A DNA stretch of 39,755 nucleotides from an uncultured Acidiferrobacteraceae bacterium. GTDB taxonomy: Bacteria > Pseudomonadota > Gammaproteobacteria > Arenicellales > UBA868. The notes under the pieces are model-generated. The model was not told where the DNA came from, did no database searches, and saw only the letters and a program-made list of their open reading frames with translations. The position numbers were made by a program, and so were the translations under genes. The stretch is taken from NCBI GenBank assembly GCA_913031305.1, contig CAJWEF010000006.1:1-39755 (forward strand). The letters run 5' to 3'. Positions 27,813 to 37,743 of the stretch are shown here, piece after piece. The first letter of the stretch is position 1. The number at the start of each line of letters is the position of its first letter.

Positions 27813-28796
27813 TCAGTTATAGACCGGTCCCGCATCTACCTGTTCGGCCACTTGAGCGACGCCCATCTGCGCGGCTTCCGATACCCGGTTGGCCATCCGG
27901 TAGGCCTCGCTGGCGTCACCCGCTTCGAGTTTTGCCTTTGCCGCCTGGAGTAATTTGCTGATACTCACGGCTTTGCCACCTGTGGCTGAATCAATCAGAC
28001 GCCAAACGCCTCCAACCCCTTTAGCGGCGTCCAGATCGGCGCTTGCCTGCGCAATCATCTGAGCTGCGTCATCGGCTGTTGCTGCGCTGGCCGAGCTGGC
28101 CTGAGTTGCCTCCAGGTACTTAAGATCAGTAGCCTCGGTAACACCCAGTGACCAGGCACCACGTGTCCGGGCATGATCGATGGCCTCTTGAATCTGAAAA
28201 TCTGTGAGATCCCTTTCAATCTGAATTAATTGGCCCGGGTAGATCAGATCAGCATCGCCAATGTCAGCGCGGTTGCGTTTAAAAAGCAACGGCCACTGGT
28301 AGGGATCGCCGTAGACTTTGGGCTGCGAGGAAATTCCCCACAGGTGATCCCCTCCCTGTACAACGTAAGCCGATATTGAAGGCACGGGTGCCGCTGGCTG
28401 GCAAACGAAGGAATCAGGATGTCGGGTGCACCAATCACCGGAGTCGGTTGTCTTTTCATGACAGACGAATGAATCAGGATGTCGGGTACACCAATCACCG
28501 GAGTCGGCTTTCTCTTCCTGGCAAACGAAGGAATCAGGATGTCGGGTGCACCAATCACCGGAGTCGGCTTTCTCTTCCTGGCAAACGAAGGAATCGGGGT
28601 AGCGATCGCACCAATCGTCAGGCTTGGCCGGAGCTGACACAATTGCTGTGGCGGTCGACGTCGCTGGCGCCGGGGCTGCAGCAGTAGCTGTGCCGGCCTC
28701 GGTTTCAGTCGGTTTCGCTGTCACACAGCCCGTGGCAACAACAGCCACCGCCAACAGTGCCAGCAGGGTACGGATTGGTGTTGTATTTATTGTCAT
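27813..28796 (-). CDS. LysM-domain lipoprotein with four Cys-Cys repeat modules
   Basis: A 327-residue protein. The N terminus (TTPIRTLLALLAVAVVATGC) is a lipoprotein signal with the lipid-attached Cys at residue 24, followed by an Ala/Thr/Pro-rich linker. Residues of about 59-138 are four modules of the type DWC..HPDSFVC, each probably a small disulfide loop. A LysM domain (YVVQGGDHLWGIS...DLIYPGQLIQIE) comes next and should bind peptidoglycan. The C-terminal half is helical and Ala-rich (LLQAAKAKLEAGDASEAYRM), like DUF4398-type domains. ATG at 28796 was chosen because the lipobox follows directly; the longer frame from 28877 has no signal. It likely tethers a cell-envelope structure to the murein. 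It is divergent from arsC. Confidence 0.87.
   Translation of the reverse strand: MTINTTPIRTLLALLAVAVVATGCVTAKPTETEAGTATAAAPAPATSTATAIVSAPAKPDDWCDRYPDSFVCQEEKADSGDWCTRHPDSFVCQEEKADSGDWCTRHPDSFVCHEKTTDSGDWCTRHPDSFVCQPAAPVPSISAYVVQGGDHLWGISSQPKVYGDPYQWPLLFKRNRADIGDADLIYPGQLIQIERDLTDFQIQEAIDHARTRGAWSLGVTEATDLKYLEATQASSASAATADDAAQMIAQASADLDAAKGVGGVWRLIDSATGGKAVSISKLLQAAKAKLEAGDASEAYRMANRVSEAAQMGVAQVAEQVDAGPVYN
28398..28620. repeat. Four 60-bp direct tandem repeats inside the LysM lipoprotein gene
   Basis: Units begin at 28398, 28458, 28518 and 28578, the last one shorter and more diverged. Each codes for about 20 residues with the pattern SGDWCTRHPDSFVC plus an acidic linker. The two middle units and the first are nearly identical over 40 or more bases, which points to recent duplication. 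The 60-base period keeps the reading frame, so copy number could change without breaking the gene. Confidence 0.92.
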
Positions 28797-28924
28797 CGGG
28801 TCGCTCTCTGTGGGAGGTTTGCGTATAAAATCAGGTAACTTAGCCGCTATGTTTACGGGCCAGTTTATCTGGGGCAATGTACCTTCGTACCCCTCATTCT
28901 GTCAAGAAAATCATGGAGAAGATC

Positions 28925-29266
28925 ATGCCAGTTGTGCTGTACCACAACCCTCGCTGCTCCAAATCTCGAGCAACCCTGGCTCTGGTGCGCGAACGTGGCC
29001 TTGAGCCCCAAATTGTTGACTATCTGGAAAACCCACCCAGCCAGGAGACGCTCAAAGAACTGCAGACTTTGCTGGGATGCTCGGTTATGGCCATGATACG
29101 TCCCGGTGAAGCGCCGTACCAAGAAATGAATCTGGCACAGGCCGATGATGCGCAACTGTTACAGGCGATGGTTGATCATCCGATCCTGCTGCAGCGCCCC
29201 ATTGTCGTCAACAACGGCCGGGCAGTGATCGGACGACCGCCAGAACAGGTACTGGAAATCCTGTGA
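28925..29266 (+). CDS. arsC: ArsC-family glutaredoxin-dependent arsenate reductase-like protein
   Basis: A 113-residue thioredoxin-fold protein starting PVVLYHNPRCSKSR, with the catalytic Cys at residue 11 in the N-terminal loop as in plasmid R773-type ArsC. The C-terminal LLQRPIVVNNGRAVIGRPPEQVL is the family hallmark, including the Arg residues that bind the oxyanion. Arsenate reduction is the known reaction of the best-studied members, but chromosomal YfgD-like copies with no ars genes nearby may do something else; no arsB, arsR or arsH is in the window. ATG at 28925 has GGAG six bases upstream, which decides it against the longer frame from 28877. wrbA starts 18 bases after the stop. Confidence 0.85.
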   Translation: MPVVLYHNPRCSKSRATLALVRERGLEPQIVDYLENPPSQETLKELQTLLGCSVMAMIRPGEAPYQEMNLAQADDAQLLQAMVDHPILLQRPIVVNNGRAVIGRPPEQVLEIL

Positions 29267-30579
<1,313 letters not shown>

Positions 30580-30587
30580 AACGTCCG

Positions 30588-31157
30588 TCAATGATCTGTC
30601 CTAATTGATGAGCGCCCAGCGCCGGGGTTCGGGCGGATAAACCAGAAATAAACGTAGTGGAACGCGCTGACCAAAGTGGTTGCTACCACCAGCCATAGCA
30701 AGATCTCAGTGAGTACAGGCAAAGCAAATAGATCGACACGCTCAACCATGATCAGCACCACCAGGGAAATCTGCAAGAAGGTGTTCAGCTTACTAACCGG
30801 GCTTGGGCGCATTTGCACTTCGCCATGCAGTGTCTGCAAGACCAGCACACCGCCAATGATGCCAAGGTCACGAAAACCGATCAGCAAAAGCACCCAGAAC
30901 GGGATATCCCCCGCCAATACCAGCATGATGTAGGTGCTGACGATGAGCAATTTGTCTGCCAGTGGGTCGAGGATCGCACCGAGGCGGGTGACATAGCCAA
31001 AGCGTTTGGCGATCCAGCCATCAAGGCCATCGGTGATACCCGCAGCCAGAAAGACCGCCAGCGCCGGGGCATACCGGCCGTCATGCAGGAAAAGGATCAA
31101 TACCGGCACGGCACCGATACGCGCCAGGGTCAGAAGATTAGGAAGTTGATGAAGCAA
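30588..31157 (-). CDS. CDP-alcohol phosphatidyltransferase family membrane protein (PgsA-like)
   Basis: The 189-residue membrane protein starts LHQLPNLLTLARI, the usual opening of the family. Near residue 43 it has DGLDGWIAKRFG...GAILDPLADK, the metal-binding CDP-alcohol phosphotransferase signature (D-G-x2-A-K-x8-G-x3-D-x3-D). About five membrane segments follow. Family members make phospholipid head groups from CDP-diacylglycerol; the closest named type is phosphatidylglycerophosphate synthase, but the housekeeping pgsA may lie elsewhere. The start is a TTG at 31157, since no in-frame ATG or GTG fits; GGGTG lies six bases upstream. It is followed by hda. Confidence 0.85.
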   Translation of the reverse strand: MLHQLPNLLTLARIGAVPVLILFLHDGRYAPALAVFLAAGITDGLDGWIAKRFGYVTRLGAILDPLADKLLIVSTYIMLVLAGDIPFWVLLLIGFRDLGIIGGVLVLQTLHGEVQMRPSPVSKLNTFLQISLVVLIMVERVDLFALPVLTEILLWLVVATTLVSAFHYVYFWFIRPNPGAGRSSIRTDH

Positions 31158-31274
31158 AAGTACACCCGGGTTTAGGCAGGATACGAGTTTGAGAAGATGT
31201 CAGCACCAGGCGCTGGCGCCCGGGGATCCCCGTTCCCAGCCAGACATAAGATACCATAAGCCCTTGGCTACTTC

Positions 31275-32327
31275 ATGGCGATATTACACGTGTCCCATCC
31301 CAATGATCCACCTTTAACCTACCGCGATGCGGGTGTTGATATCGAGGCCGGTGAAAGCCTGGTCGAGCGCATCAAACCTCTGGTTCAAAAAACACAGCGG
31401 CCCGAATGCCTGGGCAATATCGGCGGCTTTGGTGGGCTTTTTGAATTGCCCATCGATCGTTATCGCCGGCCTGTACTGGTCTCAGGTACCGACGGGGTCG
31501 GCACCAAACTGAAACTTGCCGTCATCCTCGACCGCCACGACACTATCGGTATCGATTTGGTCGCCATGTGTGTCAATGACGTACTGGTTCTTGGGGCCGA
31601 ACCTCTTTACTTCCTGGACTACTTTGCTACTGGCAGATTGTCGCCTGAACATGCGCAATCGGTCATCGCCGGTATTGCTACTGGCTGCGAGGCGGCCGGT
31701 GCCGCGCTGATCGGTGGAGAAACAGCCGAGATGCCTGGGATATATTCGCCGGGAGAGTACGATCTCGCCGGCTTTTGCGTAGGCGTGGTCGAAAAGGACC
31801 AGATCATTGATGGCAGTCACATCCGCGCCGGCGACCAGGTACTGGGCCTGGCGTCGAGCGGTCTGCACTCGAATGGCTATTCCCTCGCGCGCGCAGTACT
31901 CGAGCGAAGTAGCGCGACACTGGACCAGGCTATAGGTGAAACCACACTGGGTGAGGCGCTGTTGGCGCCGACGCGGATCTATGTGCGCCCCATTCTGGCC
32001 TTGCTTAAAGCAGTGCCAATACACGGCATTGCCCATATCACCGGGGGCGGACTGCCCGGCAATATTCCACGGGTACTGCCGGGCAACTGCGATTGCCGAA
32101 TCGATGCTACGGCCTGGCCTCGACCAGAGATTTTCCAGTGGCTGCAATCCGAGGGCTCGATTGACGATACCGAAATGCTACGGACCTTTAACTGCGGTAT
32201 TGGCCTGGTCATCATTGTGTCTTCGGATACGGCCGCTCAAGCCCACGAAATGCTCGAAGCCAGCGGAGAGACGGTATACCGATTGGGTGAGGTGCAGGCC
32301 GGCAGCCGGGGCATTGTCTTTGACTGA
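31275..32327 (+). CDS. purM: Phosphoribosylformylglycinamidine cyclo-ligase (AIR synthetase)
   Basis: The 350-residue enzyme closes the imidazole ring in purine synthesis, turning FGAM and ATP into aminoimidazole ribonucleotide. Typical segments are [22 protein letters not shown] at the N terminus, [12 protein letters not shown] near residue 75, [29 protein letters not shown] near residue 95, and [11 protein letters not shown] near residue 150. Length and ends match PurM. No obvious Shine-Dalgarno sequence precedes the ATG at 31275. The purN gene starts 8 bases before its stop. The 117-base gap to the divergent phosphatidyltransferase gene holds the palindrome CGGGGATCCCCG (31221-31232). Confidence 0.97.
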   Translation: MAILHVSHPNDPPLTYRDAGVDIEAGESLVERIKPLVQKTQRPECLGNIGGFGGLFELPIDRYRRPVLVSGTDGVGTKLKLAVILDRHDTIGIDLVAMCVNDVLVLGAEPLYFLDYFATGRLSPEHAQSVIAGIATGCEAAGAALIGGETAEMPGIYSPGEYDLAGFCVGVVEKDQIIDGSHIRAGDQVLGLASSGLHSNGYSLARAVLERSSATLDQAIGETTLGEALLAPTRIYVRPILALLKAVPIHGIAHITGGGLPGNIPRVLPGNCDCRIDATAWPRPEIFQWLQSEGSIDDTEMLRTFNCGIGLVIIVSSDTAAQAHEMLEASGETVYRLGEVQAGSRGIVFD

Positions 32328-33009
32328 ACCCCCGGTCAAGTGCCGGCTCGTGGTACTGATCAGCGGCGCTGGCAGCAATCTGCAGGCAATCATCGACCGC
32401 TGTGCCGACGGATTCATTCCGGCCCAAGTGGCTGCAGTGATCAGCAATCAAGCTGATGCCTATGGCCTAACCCGGGCACGCGAAGCCGGTATTCCAGCTC
32501 ATTGCCTCGATCATCGTGACTTCCAACGGCGGGTGGATTTTGATGCAGCGATGATAGATCTGGTCGATAGTTTCAGCCCCGATCTTATTGTCCTGGCCGG
32601 TTTTATGCGTATCCTGGGGCAGGATTTTGTCGAACGGTACCTGGGGTGTATGTTGAACATACACCCTTCCCTGCTTCCCCTTTATCCTGGCCTCGATACC
32701 CATCAACGCGCGCTGGCCGATGGGGTAAAAAACCATGGGGCAAGCGTACATTTTGTAACCGCAGAACTCGATGGCGGGCCGATCCTCATTCAGGGACATG
32801 TCCCGGTTGAGCCACACGATACGCCCGAAACCCTGGCACAACGAGTGCACACTGTGGAACACCAGATCTACCCGCAGGCGATCGCCTGGTTTGCAAAGGG
32901 CCGGTTGCGCTTAAGTGATGGGCGGGCCATGCTGGATGGAATGCCTGTGTTACTCCCTGATAATGCCCAGGAGGTCTTTTTCAGTCTTTCAACCGAGCCT
33001 GAACAGTAA
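32320..33009 (+). CDS. purN: Phosphoribosylglycinamide formyltransferase (GART)
   Basis: A 229-residue enzyme that formylates glycinamide ribonucleotide with 10-formyl-tetrahydrofolate in purine synthesis. It has the opening [18 protein letters not shown], and catalytic residues in [30 protein letters not shown] (catalytic His) and [18 protein letters not shown] (catalytic Asp). The frame is open far upstream, but that part runs inside purM in another frame. The only sensible start is a TTG at 32320 that overlaps the purM stop (TTGACTGA), as expected for translational coupling. The C terminus overlaps the convergent Rid gene by 29 bases. Confidence 0.93.
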   Translation: MTEPPVKCRLVVLISGAGSNLQAIIDRCADGFIPAQVAAVISNQADAYGLTRAREAGIPAHCLDHRDFQRRVDFDAAMIDLVDSFSPDLIVLAGFMRILGQDFVERYLGCMLNIHPSLLPLYPGLDTHQRALADGVKNHGASVHFVTAELDGGPILIQGHVPVEPHDTPETLAQRVHTVEHQIYPQAIAWFAKGRLRLSDGRAMLDGMPVLLPDNAQEVFFSLSTEPEQ

Positions 33010-33367
33010 TCTCGACCTTCGAGTCGCCGAACAACCGTGGAGACTCGGTCGTGGTCCGGGCTGGGTAACTATCTTTTTCGAAAAAGCGTCGATAAACGCT
33101 GTCCATCACGTCAAAATCGTCAAGGCTTGAAAGATGAACATCAGCACGGACGATATCCTTGCACCCCAGCCCAAGCTCATCCAGGATATCGACGATCGCC
33201 TGCATGACAGCCTCGGTTTCAAGCGCTGGATCTCCCAGAGCTATTCTTCCAGCTGGAAGATCGGCAGCGACCAGTCCCGCCAGGTATGCGTAACGATCGT
33301 CAATGACAACCTGGCTAAAGGGTGCGCCCGAGCGGGGCACTGATCTTGGTTGAATTCTACGGATCAT
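32981..33367 (-). CDS. RidA/YjgF/Rid-family protein
   Basis: A 128-residue member of the Rid family, with SGAPFSQVVIDDRYAYLAGLVAAD near the start, EAVMQAIVDILDELGLGCKDIVRADVHLSSL in the middle and the end phrase [23 protein letters not shown]. Trimeric RidA hydrolyses reactive 2-aminoacrylate-type imines from pyridoxal-phosphate enzymes. The catalytic Arg expected near residue 105 may correspond to PARTTT. Some Rid subfamilies lack deaminase activity, and the subfamily cannot be set by eye. ATG at 33367 lies 76 bases after the clpA stop on the same strand, so some read-through from clpA is possible. Confidence 0.88.
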   Translation of the reverse strand: MIRRIQPRSVPRSGAPFSQVVIDDRYAYLAGLVAADLPAGRIALGDPALETEAVMQAIVDILDELGLGCKDIVRADVHLSSLDDFDVMDSVYRRFFEKDSYPARTTTESPRLFGDSKVEITVQARLKD

Positions 33368-33443
33368 ACAACCGCCCTGGCGACGTCGTTGACCCAAACA
33401 ACAATCATAAAGGTGAAGCGCACGCGCCTGCAGCGAGGCTGCC

Positions 33444-35702
33444 TCAGTGACGAACGGGAGGATCTATCTCGAAAGCCAGGTCATCGTCTTTTTCGTAGAC
33501 ACGTACGCTGCCACCCGACGCAAGCTCTCCAAACAGTAGTTCCTCCGCCAATGCCTGGTTAATACGTTCGCGGATTAACCGCGCCATGGGTCGAGCTCCC
33601 ATCGTGACGTCGTGACCATGGCGCGCTAGCCACTGACGGGCGCTGCTATCAAACTGCAGTGCAACATGTTTGTCGGCCAGTTGACTCTCCAGCTGAAGAA
33701 TAAACTTGTCGACAACGTGTGCAATGGTCTGCTCATCAAGGGCGCCAAAGCGGATAATCGAATCAAGCCGGTTACGAAATTCCGGTGTAAACAATTTGTT
33801 GATCACTTCAGTGTCATCGGTACTGTGATCCTGGGTGACAAAGCCTACCGAGCCCCGCGCCATCTGGGTAGCGCCGGCATTAGTGGTCATCACGATAATC
33901 ACGTTGCGAAAATCTGCTTTGCGCCCGTTGTTATCAGTCAGGGTGCCGTAGTCCATAACCTGTAATAACAGGTTGAAAACATCGGGGTGGGCTTTTTCGA
34001 CCTCATCAAGAAGCAACACCGCATGTGGATTCTGGGTGATCGCCTCGGTTAATAGCCCGCCCTGATCAAAACCCACGTAGCCTGGCGGTGCGCCAATTAA
34101 ACGCGAGACGGTATGGCGCTCCATATACTCAGACATGTCAAAGCGGACCAGCTCAATACCCAGGGTGAGGGCGAGCTGGCGGGTCACCTCGGTCTTGCCC
34201 ACACCCGTCGGACCTGAGAACAAAAAAGATGAAATGGGCCGGTCCGGATTACCCAGGCCCGAGCGTGACAGTTTGATCGCGCTGACCAACGCACCAATGG
34301 CGATATCCTGACCAAAAACCACGCGCTTAAGATCACCGTCCAGAGTTCGCAACACATCTTTATCGGTGGCGCTCACGGTCTTTGGCGGAATCCGCGCCAT
34401 CTTTGAAACCACGCGTTCGATATCAGACACGCCGACCGTTTTCTTGCGCTTGGAGGCAGACGCGAGGCGCGCCTGGGCGCCGGCTTCATCAATGACATCT
34501 ATGGCCTTGTCTGGCAGATAGCGATCATTGATATACCGCGCAGAAAGTCCGGCGGCGGTGCGTAATGCAGGCGCGGTGTAACGCACGCTATGATATTTTT
34601 CGAACTCAGTTTTTAAGCCGCGCAGTATCTCGACGGTTTCTTCGACACTGGGTTCGAGCACATCGACCTTCTGGAAACGTCGGGACAGTGCGCGATCCTT
34701 CTCGAATATTCCCCGATATTCCTGATAGGTTGTTGATCCGATGCACCTGACATCACCAGACGCCAACATAGGCTTTAGCAAATTGGACGCGTCCATGGCT
34801 CCGCCTGAGGCAGCACCCGCACCAATCACGGTATGGATCTCGTCGATGAACAATACTGCACCCTCGGCTTCTTCAAGATCTGCCAGGACCGCTTTCAGGC
34901 GCTGTTCAAAATCACCGCGGTACTTGGTGCCCGCAAGTAAAGCGCCCAGATCCAGCGCGTAGATAGTGCTATCGATCAACGCTTCGGGAACTTGACCCTC
35001 GACAATCTTGCGTGCCAAGCCTTCAGCAATAGCCGTTTTACCGACACCCGCCTCACCTACATACAGAGGGTTGTTCTTGCGCCGTCGGCACAGAATCTGC
35101 ATGGTGCGATCGATTTCACGTGAGCGTCCAATCAACGGATCGATCTTACCGGCAATAGCCTGCTCATTGAGGTTGACCGCAAACACAGCCAATGCGCTCT
35201 GGTACTCCTCGTCGCTGTCCTCATCATCGTCCTGCTCACTGGGCGATGGCAATTCACGCGGCGTGTCGCCTTTGTGGGCAATACCGTGGGAAACATAATT
35301 GACAATATCGAAGCGCGACACGCCCTCTTCACCCAGAAAATACACTGCATGAGAATCCTTCTCGGCAAACATTGCGATCAGTACGTTGGTGCCGGTAACC
35401 TCGCGCTTGCCTGAGCTTTGCACGTGCAGGATGGCACGCTGAATCACACGCTGAAAACCCAATGCCGGCTGCGGATCGATATCCTCTTCCTCGCTCAGCA
35501 CGGGTACATACTCGTCGAGAAATTCCTCGAGTTTTTCACGCAAGTCCCTTACCTCGGCGCCGCAGGCTCGTATCGCCTTCGCCGCCGGTGGATTATCCAG
35601 CAACGCGGCCAGCAGGTGTTCTACCGTGATGTATTGATGGCGTGCATCACGGGCATTCTGGATCGCACTGTTAAGGGAAAATTCAAGTTCGCTTGAAAGC
35701 AT
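33444..35702 (-). CDS. clpA: ATP-dependent Clp protease ATP-binding subunit ClpA
   Basis: The 752-residue Hsp100 unfoldase works with ClpP to degrade proteins, with ClpS steering it to N-degron substrates. It has an N-domain (MLSSELEFSLNSAI...YITVEHLLAALLD), Walker A motifs GEAGVGKTAIAEGLA (D1) and GPTGVGKTEVTRQLA (D2), and Walker B segments AVLFIDEIHTVIGAG and VLLLDEVEKAHPD. The ClpP-binding loop tripeptide appears as VGF in SVGFVTQDHST. The length is close to E. coli ClpA (758) and the middle domain of ClpB is missing, which sets it apart from ClpB. ATG at 35702 lies five bases after the clpS stop. Confidence 0.97.
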   Translation of the reverse strand: MLSSELEFSLNSAIQNARDARHQYITVEHLLAALLDNPPAAKAIRACGAEVRDLREKLEEFLDEYVPVLSEEEDIDPQPALGFQRVIQRAILHVQSSGKREVTGTNVLIAMFAEKDSHAVYFLGEEGVSRFDIVNYVSHGIAHKGDTPRELPSPSEQDDDEDSDEEYQSALAVFAVNLNEQAIAGKIDPLIGRSREIDRTMQILCRRRKNNPLYVGEAGVGKTAIAEGLARKIVEGQVPEALIDSTIYALDLGALLAGTKYRGDFEQRLKAVLADLEEAEGAVLFIDEIHTVIGAGAASGGAMDASNLLKPMLASGDVRCIGSTTYQEYRGIFEKDRALSRRFQKVDVLEPSVEETVEILRGLKTEFEKYHSVRYTAPALRTAAGLSARYINDRYLPDKAIDVIDEAGAQARLASASKRKKTVGVSDIERVVSKMARIPPKTVSATDKDVLRTLDGDLKRVVFGQDIAIGALVSAIKLSRSGLGNPDRPISSFLFSGPTGVGKTEVTRQLALTLGIELVRFDMSEYMERHTVSRLIGAPPGYVGFDQGGLLTEAITQNPHAVLLLDEVEKAHPDVFNLLLQVMDYGTLTDNNGRKADFRNVIIVMTTNAGATQMARGSVGFVTQDHSTDDTEVINKLFTPEFRNRLDSIIRFGALDEQTIAHVVDKFILQLESQLADKHVALQFDSSARQWLARHGHDVTMGARPMARLIRERINQALAEELLFGELASGGSVRVYEKDDDLAFEIDPPVRH

Positions 35703-35707
35703 GGCGC

Positions 35708-36028
35708 TTACTCGGACTCCATTGTGCACTGCAGTGGGTGCTTGTTCTCGCGGGCAAAATTCAACACTTCGCGCACCCGGGTCTCCGCCACCTCAGCCGT
35801 ATAAACCCCGCAGACACCAGACCCCTCAGTGTGTACTTTTAGCATGACTTGGACCGCCTGCTCCTGGGGAAGACGGAAGATTCGCTGCAGCACGGTGACC
35901 ACAAACTCCATGGGCGTGTAGTCATCGTTAACCAGTAGCACACGGAACAGGCGCGGTTTTTTTAGCCGAGGCTTGGCTTCCTCGACTGAGGTGCCACCGG
36001 TTCGCTGGATGTCTTTACGCTCGCTCAT
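35708..36028 (-). CDS. clpS: ATP-dependent Clp protease adaptor ClpS
   Basis: The 106-residue adaptor has a flexible N terminus and a core with RVLLVNDDYTPMEFVVTVLQ, which holds the Asp residues of the N-degron pocket. GVCGVYTAEVAETRV and a C-terminal HPLQCTMESE follow. It hands proteins with bulky N-terminal residues to ClpAP. ATG at 36028 was chosen because the longer frame from 36052 lacks a ribosome site and adds residues not usual for the family. The gene is in operon with clpA. The cspD gene often found nearby is absent. Confidence 0.97.
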   Translation of the reverse strand: MSERKDIQRTGGTSVEEAKPRLKKPRLFRVLLVNDDYTPMEFVVTVLQRIFRLPQEQAVQVMLKVHTEGSGVCGVYTAEVAETRVREVLNFARENKHPLQCTMESE

Positions 36029-36071
36029 TGTTACCCGGCAAGTGTGCCGCAAATCTATTGCTGTTGTGACT

Positions 36072-36101
36072 AATATAGGGTCAATAGCAGTCTTTTCTCA
36101 A
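36072..36101 (-). promoter_or_regulatory. Sigma-70-like promoter of clpS-clpA
   Basis: On the minus strand TTGAGA (36101-36096) and TATATT (36077-36072) are 18 bases apart, 44 bases before the clpS start at 36028. The hexamers fit the consensus well. Confidence 0.55.
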
Positions 36102-36136
36102 GGCCCGATAGCGACCATTAAACCCTATTAAAACAG

Positions 36137-36170
36137 AAAACCGGCAGCAGGTTACCCTGTTGCCGGTTTT
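36137..36170 (-). terminator. Intrinsic terminator of aceA
   Basis: CCGGCAGCAGG and CCTGTTGCCGG, with flanking A and T runs, form a long stem (36137-36151 and 36156-36170, TTAC loop). On the minus strand it is followed by TTTTCTGTTTT. It lies 51 bases after the aceA stop and before the clpS promoter. On the plus strand the stem has one G-U pair and a T-rich tail, so it may work both ways. Confidence 0.85.
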
Positions 36171-36221
36171 GTTTTTTCAGTAACGTACGAAAGTGGAACC
36201 CTGGCACCGTGCTAAAGCGGA

Positions 36222-37511
36222 TCAGCCAGTTGCGAACTGCTCCTCTTCAGTCGAGCCGGCCATGGCCGTTACCGAGGACCTACCCCCTTGAATCACGGTG
36301 GTCACGTCATCGAAATACCCAGCCCCTACTTCGGCCTGATGACTGGCAAAAGTGTAGCCTCGCTTCGAGGCGGCAAACTCGCGCTCCTGTACCATTTCTA
36401 CGTAAGCCGTCATACCGTTGCGCACGTACTCATGGGTAAGGTCGAACATGTGGTACCACATGTTGTGTATCCCGGCGAGCGTGATGAACTGGTACTTATA
36501 GCCCATGGCACCCAGTTCGCGTTGGAACTTTGCAATCGTGGCGTCATCAAGGTTCTTTTTCCAGTTGAACGACGGTGAACAGTTATACGCCAGTAACTGG
36601 TTGGGGAACTGTTCATGGATTGCATCGGCAAAACGGCGTGCCTCGTCCAGATCCGGCACCGCGGTCTCGCACCAGATAAGGTCGGCATACGGTGCGTAGG
36701 CAAGGCCACGCGCGATCGCCTGGTCAAGGCCGGCGCGGGTCACATAAAACCCCTCGTTGGTACGCTCACCGGTAACAAATTCACAATCGCGCTCATCCAC
36801 ATCCGAGGTGAGAAGCGCAGCAGCATTGGCATCGGTGCGGGCCAACAGCACTGTGGGCACGCCACAGACATCTGCTGCCAGACGGGCCGCGACCAGCTTC
36901 TGGATCGCTTCCTGGGTAGGCACAAGTACTTTGCCGCCCATATGGCCGCATTTTTTCACTGATGCGAGTTGATCCTCAAAATGCACTCCGCCGGCACCGG
37001 CCTCGATCATTCCTTTCATCAGTTCAAACGCATTAAGCACGCCACCGAAACCGGCTTCAGCGTCAGCGATGATGGGTACAAAATAATCGACGTCACCCTT
37101 GCCAGACGAAACCTGAATCTCATCGGCGCGTTTGAAAGAGTTATTAATTCGGCGCACGACGGCGGGGACCGAGTTAACCGGGTAGAGTGACTGGTCGGGG
37201 TACATCGTATCAGCGATATTGGCATCGGCCGCGACCTGCCAGCCTGACAGGTAGATCGCCTTGGCACCGGCCTTGACCTGCTGAACTGCCTGACCGCCGG
37301 TCAGGGCGCCGAGAGTTGGAACGTAATCGTCAGTATTGAGGCGCCGCCACAGTTTTTCGGCTCCCAAACGCGCCAGGCTGTGCTCGATATGCACCGAACC
37401 ACGCAGACGTACCACATCGGCAGCCGTGTAGTCACGCTTGACATCGTTCCAACGCGGATTATCGGTCCATTGTGCTTCCAGGGATTTCGTGTCCTTGCTC
37501 TGCTCTACCAT
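36222..37511 (-). CDS. aceA: Isocitrate lyase
   Basis: The 429-residue enzyme splits isocitrate into glyoxylate and succinate, the entry to the glyoxylate bypass needed for growth on acetate, fatty acids or ketone bodies. It has the catalytic signature [11 protein letters not shown] near residue 190, [12 protein letters not shown] near 87, metal-binding DAEAGFGG near 150, and the C-terminal TEEEQF. The length matches the E. coli-type enzyme (about 434). ATG at 37511 has GAGGG about ten bases upstream. It is divergent from a LysR regulator and is likely controlled by it. It is not followed by malate synthase in this window. Confidence 0.97.
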   Translation of the reverse strand: MVEQSKDTKSLEAQWTDNPRWNDVKRDYTAADVVRLRGSVHIEHSLARLGAEKLWRRLNTDDYVPTLGALTGGQAVQQVKAGAKAIYLSGWQVAADANIADTMYPDQSLYPVNSVPAVVRRINNSFKRADEIQVSSGKGDVDYFVPIIADAEAGFGGVLNAFELMKGMIEAGAGGVHFEDQLASVKKCGHMGGKVLVPTQEAIQKLVAARLAADVCGVPTVLLARTDANAAALLTSDVDERDCEFVTGERTNEGFYVTRAGLDQAIARGLAYAPYADLIWCETAVPDLDEARRFADAIHEQFPNQLLAYNCSPSFNWKKNLDDATIAKFQRELGAMGYKYQFITLAGIHNMWYHMFDLTHEYVRNGMTAYVEMVQEREFAASKRGYTFASHQAEVGAGYFDDVTTVIQGGRSSVTAMAGSTEEEQFATG

Positions 37512-37657
37512 TGTTGGTTTACCCTCTTGATGTCGATGCTCAACCCTGCCAGCCTATGGCTTTTGCCACAATCGGAATAAGCATGTTTTAGCCGAGATTT
37601 CAGGCACTAACGTTAATTGGCCTGACCAAGTACAAAGTTTCGGTTCTATCTTAGCAT

Positions 37658-37713
37658 TTGACAATTTAATTATTTCAATATTAATTATTAACTGGCGCTA
37701 TTATAGAATCTAT
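37658..37713. promoter_or_regulatory. AT-rich operator/promoter candidates between aceA and LysR genes
   Basis: The 232-base divergent gap holds TTGACA (37658-37663) on the plus strand, a pair of TAATTA palindromes (37667-37672 and 37682-37687), and the palindrome ATAGAATCTAT (37703-37713), 31 bases before the LysR start. These are likely sites for RNA polymerase and the LysR regulator, but no clear -10 fits TTGACA at standard spacing. Confidence 0.35.
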
Positions 37714-37743
37714 CAATGCATTGACTGAAAGCACCAAGAAGCC

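Noticed and set aside
28398-28620. Regular 60-base repeats that might suggest a CRISPR array
   Set aside because: Repeats are contiguous with no unique spacers and are fully explained as in-frame protein modules.
28925-29266. Arsenic-resistance operon
   Set aside because: Only an ArsC-like gene is present; no arsR, arsB, acr3 or arsH is nearby, and the arsC-wrbA pairing looks like a housekeeping arrangement.
31936-32319. Upstream part of the long frame that contains purN
   Set aside because: It runs inside purM in another frame; the purN homology begins only at about 32320.
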